Below, in pieces: positions 55,168 through 61,702 of a DNA stretch of 64,000 nt. Numbering within the stretch: position 1 is the first letter of the stretch; each line of letters begins with the position of its first letter. A program made the translations under genes and the position numbers. The notes under the pieces were generated by a model that was given only the letters and a program-made list of their open reading frames with translations, ran no database searches and was not told where the DNA came from. Origin of the DNA: Pedobacter sp. N36a (GTDB lineage: Bacteria; Bacteroidota; Bacteroidia; Sphingobacteriales; Sphingobacteriaceae); the NCBI RefSeq assembly GCF_014472395.1, contig NZ_JACSZW010000004.1, positions 310,001 through 374,000 on the forward strand, given 5' to 3'.

Positions 55168-55175
55168 TATATTTG
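55168..55175 (+). promoter_or_regulatory. -7 element facing the SusD-like gene
   Basis: TATATTTG matches TAnnTTTG on the plus strand. It is about 130 bases before the ATG at 55306, so the leader would be long. No -33 box at the right distance. Confidence 0.35.
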
Positions 55176-55305
55176 AATTGTTAGACTTTGGTGACATTAG
55201 AACTAGAGAAACTCACAGGTTCCAGTACAGTACATTAGCTATCAGAATTTTGTTCTCGTAAAAAAAATGTACAAATTTGAAAAAACGCCGAATATTTTTA
55301 AAATT

Positions 55306-57198
55306 ATGAATAAATATTTACTGATTATCCTCTCCCTCCTCACTTTTGGATGCAGCAAAATCAAAGTCGAGCCAAGCCCAGATCCAACTCCTCAAAAAAA
55401 ACATCAGGTGACTGGTTTTGTAGAAAAAGGACCATTTCTACAAGGCTCAAAAGTAACTTTGATAGAATTAGACAATAACCTTGCTCCAACCGGAAAAACC
55501 TACGAAACCACCACTACCAACGACATGGGTGCTTTCGAATTCAAAGACATCGTACTCAGTTCAGCTTATGCGAAGTTTTCAATTGACGGTTTCTATTTTG
55601 ATGAAGTAAGAAATACACTTTCGACTTCAAGAATTATCCTGACTTCCATCGCCAAAATCGGCGAAATTGCAAAGGTAAACGTCAACCTCTTGACACACCT
55701 GGAAAGCAATAGAATTGTGAAACTTGTTAAAACCGACAAGTTAGATTTCGCTGCAGCGAAAAAACAAGCGACCACTGAATTATTGGCCGGATTAGACATC
55801 AAGCAAAACCTGACTAAGGAAACAGACGAACTGAGCCTGACTGATGGAACTAAAGATGCAGCAGTACTAATGGCTATCTCGGCAGTGATGCTCAATAATC
55901 CAATTCATACTGATGCTAGTCTTTCAGAATTCCTGAGCAAAATCAGCACACAGCTGGAAAACACAGGTACTTTAGACGAGAGCATCAAAACCACCTTCAA
56001 ATCCTATGCTTCCCGCATTGATCCAGAAAGAATCAAGGCCAACCTGATTGCGCGCTATAAAACCTTAGGAAAGGAAGTGAATGTATTAGATGACCTGAAA
56101 AGCATTATTGGCGCAATTGAAGTTCCAGACATTGTAATTGTACCAGAACTAAGTGACACAGAAATTATCACTTTTGAAACTGCGGTGCTAAACAGATATG
56201 CGCTGTTTATAGAGAAATATGATATTTATGACGCCTTATATGCGCCCAATAAAGTCCATACAAGCCTAAGCTCTAGTTTTACTCAATTCTATAACCACAG
56301 TGTTAGCCTGCAAAACCTGGAGGTATACAACCTTTGGGCACAAGCTTATCAAACACTTGCTGCCGTAAACGAAGTAATGAAGAAAACCAAAAATCCCAGC
56401 AGTGCTAAAATCAATGAGCTGAGAAAAAGTATGGTCATTTTGCGCGCGCATGTTTATTACTTACTAACCGATACCTGGGGCAACGTACCGGTCCCAAAAT
56501 TCGACATTATATTAGAGCCGCTCGCAAAACCACAAGCTAAAGAAGAGACTCGTACTCAAAATATTGCTGAGCTGAACACGCTGCTGGCCTCAGAAAATCT
56601 CTCTACCCCGCTGAACAATCCCTTAGGAAATATGACTGCATTAGGATACGGCCTGCTAGGCAAGTATGAAATGCTGACTGGCCAGTATGCTTCCGCCAAA
56701 CAGCATTTAGCCAAATTGGAGAATGCAGGCTTTTTTAAACTAGCGCTGCCAGGAAATAAATTCGTCAATTCTGCTGATAATGAAACGCTTGCCGGTTATG
56801 GCACCAATTTAGGACCTGCTTTCGCTAGCCCTGCCTTTGTCGCCATTGCAAAAAAAGGAACATATCCATCGATTATGCGCGCCACCGAGGTCGTACTGCT
56901 GCAAGCAGAAGCAGAAATGCAATTGGGTAATTTGACAGCTGCAGCCAGCTACCTGAACAAAGTGAGGGTAAGAAATGGCAAAAGCGCTATTGCCCAAAAC
57001 ACCAAAGAAGAACTGATCAAATTCTTGTTAGAAGAATATAAAGAAGATCTGGGCATGGAAGGTGTATACTTTTCGGCATTAAAGCGCCTTGGAAAAGCAG
57101 AAACAGTTTTAGGCATCCCTGCCTATAAAACATTACTTCCTTTTCCATTCGATGAATTAAAATATAATTATCTTATTGTACAAAATCCAGGTTATTAA
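55306..57198 (+). CDS. SusD/RagB-like lipoprotein with an unusual N-terminal region
   Basis: I choose ATG 55306 (MNKYLLIILSLLTFGCSK), which gives a lipoprotein signal with lipid-bearing C16; the frame extends to 55267 without it. Residues about 30-110 resemble a carboxypeptidase-like or transthyretin-like module (QVTGFVEKGPFLQGSKVTLI, NDMGAFEFKDIVL). A helical part follows (about 110-270). From about 290 the protein is RagB/SusD-like: LQNLEVYNLWAQAYQTLAAV, YYLLTDTWGNVPVPKFDIIL, RATEVVLLQAEAEMQLGNLT and the typical C-terminus KYNYLIVQNPGY. SusD proteins bind glycans at the surface with SusC, but no SusC gene is adjacent. The 630 aa are longer than usual (about 500-550). Confidence 0.8.
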   Translation: MNKYLLIILSLLTFGCSKIKVEPSPDPTPQKKHQVTGFVEKGPFLQGSKVTLIELDNNLAPTGKTYETTTTNDMGAFEFKDIVLSSAYAKFSIDGFYFDEVRNTLSTSRIILTSIAKIGEIAKVNVNLLTHLESNRIVKLVKTDKLDFAAAKKQATTELLAGLDIKQNLTKETDELSLTDGTKDAAVLMAISAVMLNNPIHTDASLSEFLSKISTQLENTGTLDESIKTTFKSYASRIDPERIKANLIARYKTLGKEVNVLDDLKSIIGAIEVPDIVIVPELSDTEIITFETAVLNRYALFIEKYDIYDALYAPNKVHTSLSSSFTQFYNHSVSLQNLEVYNLWAQAYQTLAAVNEVMKKTKNPSSAKINELRKSMVILRAHVYYLLTDTWGNVPVPKFDIILEPLAKPQAKEETRTQNIAELNTLLASENLSTPLNNPLGNMTALGYGLLGKYEMLTGQYASAKQHLAKLENAGFFKLALPGNKFVNSADNETLAGYGTNLGPAFASPAFVAIAKKGTYPSIMRATEVVLLQAEAEMQLGNLTAAASYLNKVRVRNGKSAIAQNTKEELIKFLLEEYKEDLGMEGVYFSALKRLGKAETVLGIPAYKTLLPFPFDELKYNYLIVQNPGY

Positions 57199-57216
57199 CC
57201 CCTTAAATTAAAAATG

Positions 57217-57243
57217 CCTGTCGGAGTTTATGATTCCGACAGG
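57217..57243. terminator. Hairpin between convergent SusD-like and DUF6266 genes
   Basis: CCTGTCGGA (57217-57225) pairs with TCCGACAGG (57235-57243). The T-run lies on the minus-strand side (CATTTTTAATTT), so it works best for the DUF6266 operon but can serve both. Confidence 0.7.
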
Positions 57244-57252
57244 TTACTCAGA

Positions 57253-57810
57253 TCAAACAATTACCCCCAAATACTGACTTGGCGAATTCGAAGTTTTGCG
57301 CCCCCAATGCGACCTGACCGTAAAAACATGTACATGCACCTTGGATCCGGGCAACATATCCAACCTGAACTCCGCCTTTCGATCCCATACATTAGAGAAT
57401 TTAAGTTCATAAAAGAACTGCTGTCGGACTTCCTCAAACAAGACCAGTGCGATACTATGATACCTACACAGCGGATAATCATATCCATCCCAGCTTAGAC
57501 CAAAAAGCCCTGCTCCTTTGTCCTCCAATTTCAGATTTTCCAGTTTGGCTGAACATCCATCCACCAGCTGAACATCCCCAAAATTTATCTTCCGATTCGG
57601 ATCCAGGTCAGAAAAGAACCTGGGAGGATGAATTTCAACAGCCTCCCTTTGAATTGCCATATTTTTCTGCTGACCTGGCTTAATCATTTTTAATGATGCG
57701 GTTACGGCCCTCAACTTATCCCTATGAGCAATCTGCCTTGCTGTCATCGTTTTCTTCGGCGGACAAGAAATGAACTTATTTCCGACCAATGTGTTTTTTG
57801 ATGCTGTCAT
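57253..57810 (-). CDS. DUF6266 family protein, copy 4, degenerate N-terminus
   Basis: The 185-aa protein keeps the C-terminal DUF6266 half (INFGDVQLVDGCSAKLENLK, GLFGLSWDGY, VHVHVFTVRS, NSPSQYLGVIV) and matches the 58468-57836 copy in order of motifs. Its N-terminus (MTASKNTLVGNKFISCPPKK) has lost the usual Gly-rich motif seen in the 59767 copy (GPFNGRIGDVVAARW), although the Q-x-x-x-R-x-K stretch (ARQIAHRDKL) remains. It is the last gene of the cassette. The function of DUF6266 is unknown; there is no signal peptide. Confidence 0.7.
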   Translation of the reverse strand: MTASKNTLVGNKFISCPPKKTMTARQIAHRDKLRAVTASLKMIKPGQQKNMAIQREAVEIHPPRFFSDLDPNRKINFGDVQLVDGCSAKLENLKLEDKGAGLFGLSWDGYDYPLCRYHSIALVLFEEVRQQFFYELKFSNVWDRKAEFRLDMLPGSKVHVHVFTVRSHWGRKTSNSPSQYLGVIV

Positions 57811-57835
57811 TTTTATACGATTTAAAAAATAAAAT

Positions 57836-58468
57836 TTAGGCTATCCGCCCCAAATACCGACTTTCAGAATTACCTGTTTTGCTTTTTCCCAGCGTGAACA
57901 CATAGACATACATCCTGCTTCCAAGACTGCTGCAGACTTCAAACTCTGCCTGCTGCCGACCAACATTTGCAAGATTCATTGCATAAAACACCCTATTCTG
58001 CCCTTCTTCATAAAGCACCAGCACCAGCTGATCGTTAAAACGATGTGCATTAGCGCAGTACTTCCAGCTGAGCGCATAAAGCCCTCCACCCTGATCTTGC
58101 ATTCTCAAATCATGTAAACTGGAACCGTTTCCTGCACTTAACCGTAAATCTTTGTAGTTGATTTTTAGATTTGGATAAACACCGCTGAGTACCGTACTGT
58201 AGTTCTCCTTAAATGCTTTAGCTCTTGTGCCAACTTTAGCTTTATACTGTTTAAATCCTGCGTCCAGAACAGGTCCAAAAGGTTTCAGCAACTGGGTAAT
58301 CAATTTAAATTTCTCCCGCTGAGCCTGCTGGGCTGCTGTAGCTGGCTTTTTTGGAGCCATGGGGTCAGGTTTAGCGCTAACCACTGTCTTCCCCTTTCGA
58401 GAAGCATACACAAAATCTCCGAGCGTTCCGGATATCTCGCTAAAAATTCCTTTTTTTAGAATTGCCAT
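57836..58468 (-). CDS. DUF6266 family protein, copy 3
   Basis: The 210 aa show the full family layout: MAILKKGIFSEISGTLGDFV, KPATAAQQAQREKFKLITQL, then YPNLKINYKDLRLSAGN, GGGLYALSWKYC, RMYVYVFTLGKS and the end motif SESRYLGRIA. No signal peptide or membrane helix. Its start overlaps the upstream lipoprotein gene by 13 bases, which makes co-translation likely. The four copies in this cassette are far apart in sequence, so they are old duplicates rather than recent ones. Confidence 0.82.
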   Translation of the reverse strand: MAILKKGIFSEISGTLGDFVYASRKGKTVVSAKPDPMAPKKPATAAQQAQREKFKLITQLLKPFGPVLDAGFKQYKAKVGTRAKAFKENYSTVLSGVYPNLKINYKDLRLSAGNGSSLHDLRMQDQGGGLYALSWKYCANAHRFNDQLVLVLYEEGQNRVFYAMNLANVGRQQAEFEVCSSLGSRMYVYVFTLGKSKTGNSESRYLGRIA

Positions 58469-58842
58469 TTTTTATAAATTTTAAAAGATAAATAAATACC
58501 TGCTCCAGCAACCAAAACCCATAGCAGCCCATCCAGCGTTGATTCCCTAAGCACCGTCTTCTCTTCCGCTGAATACTGTTTAGATTTCATTTCCGAGCCT
58601 TCAACTCTAATTGCTCCTTTTTCTTTGAGCTGCAGTTTTTCTGCCGCTCCAAAAAAGCCAGTTCCTGGAGAATAACTAAAATTTCCTTTCGGCCAGATCA
58701 GGACTTCCTTTTCATAACCGCTGGAATCACTATAAAAGCGGATCACCTCTGACGCTGCATATACCTCATTTGAGCTTTTCTTAGTGTCTTTAAAAAGTGC
58801 ACATCCGGTCATCAAAAGCATTAAAAACAATATGCTTTTCAT
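58456..58842 (-). CDS. Small lipoprotein with C-terminal membrane helix, spanin-like layout
   Basis: I start at ATG 58842, which overlaps the lysin stop by 4 bases (ATGA); a longer frame to 58869 lies inside the lysin gene. The 128-aa product has a lipoprotein signal (MKSILFLMLLMTGC, lipid-bearing C14), a polar periplasmic part (about 15-103) and one C-terminal helix (GLLWVLVAGAGIYLSFKIYK, about 105-124) with a short basic tail. A lipid anchor at one end and an inner-membrane helix at the other is the architecture of unimolecular spanins such as T1 gp11, also about 130 aa. I see no sequence family match, so spanin is inference from layout and from the lysin upstream. Confidence 0.65.
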   Translation of the reverse strand: MKSILFLMLLMTGCALFKDTKKSSNEVYAASEVIRFYSDSSGYEKEVLIWPKGNFSYSPGTGFFGAAEKLQLKEKGAIRVEGSEMKSKQYSAEEKTVLRESTLDGLLWVLVAGAGIYLSFKIYKKWQF

Positions 58843-59417
58843 AGACTCCGCCTCCCATTGCTCAGCCAATCTGAGATCTTATCAATTGATTTCCGATGTC
58901 TCCGTTTCCGATAAACCCCATCTCCCTCCCGGCTTCCTCTGAGATTGGTATTGCCTTCTAAAGAAATCAACCAATCTCCATCCTCCTTTTCGATCAATCC
59001 AACATGAGCGATACGTTTCTTCTCTGGAAAGTAGATTCCAATCACATTTCCCGGCAATGCCGACCTCGCCAATCGTGAAACCGGAAACAAGTCCGGCGAC
59101 CATCCCGATCTCGGCTGGTCAAAACCTGCTTCGGCAAATACCCAGCTGATAAAGGCGGCACACCAGGGCTCAGGCTTCTTCAAGCCTACGGTGATTAAAA
59201 ACTCCCCAATCCTTTCCCCGTCATTGCGACCGGTTTTTTCCCTTAAGCCCAATTCCCCTTTTGCGATTTTCACCAGCAATAAGCGGTACTTTAAGTCGTT
59301 TTGCTGTTCCTTAAGGCCATGATGCCCGATGGGTTTTAACAAAGGGCGATCAGGCAGCCAGTAGCTGCCAATAAAAGCAAGCCAAAGGAGAGCTGAAAAA
59401 AGAGTACTTGATGCCAT
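58839..59417 (-). CDS. CHAP/TIGR02594-type peptidoglycan hydrolase (endolysin-like)
   Basis: The 192-aa protein begins with a hydrophobic helix (about 5-21, TLFSALLWLAFIGSYWL), a signal peptide or SAR-type anchor. The catalytic part is of the Cys-His type: GELGLREKTGRNDGERIGEF, EPWCAAFISWVFAEAGFD with nucleophile C86, RIAHVGLIEKEDGDW with H138, and SLEGNTN with a polar third residue. It matches the TIGR02594 group found in phages and bacteria and should cut peptide bonds in peptidoglycan. It overlaps the membrane protein gene upstream by 82 bases and the spanin-like gene downstream by 4. Confidence 0.86.
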   Translation of the reverse strand: MASSTLFSALLWLAFIGSYWLPDRPLLKPIGHHGLKEQQNDLKYRLLLVKIAKGELGLREKTGRNDGERIGEFLITVGLKKPEPWCAAFISWVFAEAGFDQPRSGWSPDLFPVSRLARSALPGNVIGIYFPEKKRIAHVGLIEKEDGDWLISLEGNTNLRGSREGDGVYRKRRHRKSIDKISDWLSNGRRSL

Positions 59418-59698
59418 ATTTCTAAGTTGTTAAATCGTGAAACCATGATAAAAATTGGGGGCAGCCCCATATTCAGCCAGAAAACCTTTAAGATCCACCA
59501 GCTCAAGGCAGTGACCAGCAGAAAGCCAATCAAACTGAGTAAAATCAACAGCCAGACACTTTGATCCACACTTCCAGCGGTATCGTCCATCCAGCGAATC
59601 GCAATTGGACCGAAAGTCCAGAGCAACAAGAGCAGCACAAAAATCCGCACAGGCTCCTCCCATCGGAATACCGACAGCTTTATTCTTTTTGTATTCAT
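59336..59698 (-). CDS. Three-helix membrane protein, holin-like
   Basis: I start at ATG 59698 (MNTKRIKLSVFRWEEPVRIF); the frame can be read back to 59848 but that would run into the preceding DUF6266 gene. The 120-aa product has three hydrophobic helices (about 17-36, 47-73, 93-119), a basic N-terminus and few charges, as in class I holins. It is encoded directly before a lysin, which it overlaps by 82 bases. No family match is recognised, so holin is inferred from size, topology and position. Confidence 0.6.
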   Translation of the reverse strand: MNTKRIKLSVFRWEEPVRIFVLLLLLWTFGPIAIRWMDDTAGSVDQSVWLLILLSLIGFLLVTALSWWILKVFWLNMGLPPIFIMVSRFNNLEIWHQVLFFQLSFGLLLLAATGCLIALC

Positions 59699-59766
59699 CT
59701 TATTTTTCGTTTTAAAGATTAAATAAACCCGGCAGGGCCTCATAAACACTGCCGGGGAAATTGAAA

Positions 59767-60417
59767 TTAGGCCAGAATCGTCACTACGCCCAGGTAGGCG
59801 GTAGGAGACACTTCTTTGCTTTTTACCGAGGCAAAAAATAGCCAGCAATGCACTTCATCACCCACAAAAGAACCTGGTACATACATCGTAATCGGCGTAT
59901 CCCCTCTCAGTAAGCCATCCGAAGATTTAATGACCTTATGCTTATCCGAATTGTAAAGCAGGATATAGGCTTTGTCTGTCACTTCCGGCAATTTTCCTGG
60001 CATCGTATCCAGCACCCAACTCACCTGAACAGTTTGTCCCGGAAGCACCTGAACAGTCAAATTTTTGCCCAGGTTAAGATTTCCATCTTTACTCAGACTG
60101 ATATTGGCGTAATCCAGTTTGTAATCCGGGTAAGTGCCAGTGATCGCATTTTTCATCATCGCCTTTGTCAGCACATTTGTTGGGGTAAAATTCCCGCTCA
60201 TCTGTCTAAATCCAACAGCGATCATATCGGCTATTTTCCCTGCGAAGCCGGTCACCAGACCAAACCTTGAACGCTGATCCAGCTGCGTTGCTGTTGCCGG
60301 CTTACTCGATTTTGCCGGACGATTTTTTACGACATTGACCTCTTTCCATCTTGCAGCGACTACATCGCCGATTCTCCCATTGAAAGGGCCAAAAGCACCT
60401 GGTTTATAGGTTCCCAT
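59767..60417 (-). CDS. DUF6266 family protein, copy 2
   Basis: The 216-aa protein has the best-preserved family N-terminus, GAFGPFNGRIGDVVAARWKE followed by VNVVKNRPAKSSKPATATQL and DQRSRFGLVTGFAGKI. The second half has YPDYKLDYANISLSKDGNLN, VQVSWVLDTM and the end motif SPTAYLGVVTILA. No signal peptide. The fold appears to be a beta-rich C-terminal half after a helical N-terminal part. It sits 167 bases after the HTH gene and 68 bases before the holin-like gene. Confidence 0.82.
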   Translation of the reverse strand: MGTYKPGAFGPFNGRIGDVVAARWKEVNVVKNRPAKSSKPATATQLDQRSRFGLVTGFAGKIADMIAVGFRQMSGNFTPTNVLTKAMMKNAITGTYPDYKLDYANISLSKDGNLNLGKNLTVQVLPGQTVQVSWVLDTMPGKLPEVTDKAYILLYNSDKHKVIKSSDGLLRGDTPITMYVPGSFVGDEVHCWLFFASVKSKEVSPTAYLGVVTILA

Positions 60418-60584
60418 AATTTTAAAATTTAAAAGGTTAATAATTCTGTGAATTCAAATCAACTGTATACCGGTACTTTGGATTTGTTGAACGAATGTAT
60501 CCTCAAAAAACACCACCAACTAATTAACAGCCTCATTATACCCAACTTTACCCCCCTTTACTTTCAGATTACACCAGATTACCT

Positions 60585-60869
60585 TCAGCCTCCAGGCTCT
60601 TTTTTCATGATGGCATAAACATCTTTCTTCAAATAATAGCAAGTACCGCCATTAACCCTATACCTGAGGTGTCCTGATTTTCGCCAGTTATAAATTGTTT
60701 TCCGGGTTTTCTGGAAGATCAGCATCACCTCATTGGTATGCAGCCAGATCTCTTCTTCTTCTTTTACTGGAAGATCAGCAGGCAGCATTTTCAATAAAGC
60801 AAGCAATTGATCGGTCTGTACTTTCAAAAGCTGGCGCAGTATTTTCAAAATCATTAATTCCTCTTTCAT
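60585..60869 (-). CDS. Excisionase-type HTH protein (HTH_17)
   Basis: I start at ATG 60869, which overlaps the DUF6266 stop by one base (TGATG); a GTG one codon earlier is the alternative. The 94-aa product has a helical N-terminal part and then a MerR/excisionase-like winged HTH (about 41-92): WLHTNEVMLIFQKTRKTIYN, WRKSGHLRYRVNGGTCYYLK and KKDVYAIM. Such small proteins bind DNA and often control excision or transcription of mobile elements. It is the only candidate DNA-binding protein inside the cassette besides the MocR-like gene. Confidence 0.85.
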   Translation of the reverse strand: MKEELMILKILRQLLKVQTDQLLALLKMLPADLPVKEEEEIWLHTNEVMLIFQKTRKTIYNWRKSGHLRYRVNGGTCYYLKKDVYAIMKKEPGG

Positions 60870-61498
60870 CACCAGCGAACTTTACCGACATATACACTGT
60901 TAGAAATGCTTTTTCTGTCATTAGAAACAAAGGCGATATACGTTTCTGCAAAATGGCCATGCTCCATATCAAACACCACCAGGAGATCTGTCCCTTTATA
61001 GCGGGAAGCACCAGCAGTCATGTAAGCAGACTTTTTCAATTTCGGAAAGTAGGCCAGCAACATCACCTGATCTGACCAATGCGTACCAGTAACTCCTTCC
61101 TGTGGCCCCCAATTAAAGACCAATCCCTCGTCTGAGGCGACGACTTGCAGGTTCACCGGTGGCGGCATGTGGCCATAGCTGAGACGTAGTTTTGTGAAAT
61201 CTATTTTTAGCTTCGGAAATTTTCCAATAACAGCATGCTTCCAGTTATAAGAAAAAGCAGGATTTTGAGGGAGCAGCTTCAGTCGCCGGGCCTCGCGTTC
61301 ATAGCCTACCTCAATAAATTCCTTAACCGGAAAGAGCAATGCCGAGACCAATTTTGTCCGTAATCGAACTGCTTTCTGCAGTTCAGTGGGAGGTTTCTTG
61401 GATTTGCCGATCAACCGCGTAACTAATACGCCGTTTAATAGATAACTGGTTGTTTTTCCTAGCTTACCATGCCAGTAACCGTTTTTAAATGTTGCCAT
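60869..61498 (-). CDS. DUF6266 family protein, copy 1
   Basis: The 209-aa protein starts MATFKNGYWHGKLGKTTSYL and has KPPTELQKAVRLRTKLVSAL, KFPKLKIDFTKLRLSYGH, GLVFNWGPQEG, LLVVFDMEHGHFAET and the end motif SISNSVYVGKVRW. This is the most diverged copy at the N-terminus, but the order of motifs is that of DUF6266. It is the first gene after the MocR-like gene, from which it is separated by the inverted-repeat region. Confidence 0.75.
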   Translation of the reverse strand: MATFKNGYWHGKLGKTTSYLLNGVLVTRLIGKSKKPPTELQKAVRLRTKLVSALLFPVKEFIEVGYEREARRLKLLPQNPAFSYNWKHAVIGKFPKLKIDFTKLRLSYGHMPPPVNLQVVASDEGLVFNWGPQEGVTGTHWSDQVMLLAYFPKLKKSAYMTAGASRYKGTDLLVVFDMEHGHFAETYIAFVSNDRKSISNSVYVGKVRW

Positions 61499-61550
61499 AA
61501 TTGTATATTAATTGTTTATAAATAATTTGCTTTTTATGAGGGATGGGAAC

Positions 61551-61702
61551 TAGTCGGGAAGACACCTGCTGGCTTTTAGCCGGAGGAAGGAGTTCGGTAG
61601 GGGTATGGATAGCAATCACTATGTCAACCCTAAGCGAACCCTATCCGAAACCCTTCCGCTACCTATTATAAGGCACTTCTCTTCCCGAACACTTCCCGAC
61701 TA
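61551..61702. repeat. Nested G/C-biased inverted repeats at the 3' end of the MocR-like gene
   Basis: TAGTCGGGAAG (61551-61561) is inverted as CTTCCCGACTA (61692-61702). Inside, GGAAGGAGTTCGG (61585-61597) pairs imperfectly with 61645-61657, and GGATAG (61607-61612) with CTATCC (61641-61646). Both strands show recurrent TAGGG and GGGTATGG-like words. The outer arm is inside the C-terminal codons of the MocR-like gene. It may end transcription or form a long RNA structure before the cassette. Confidence 0.6.
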
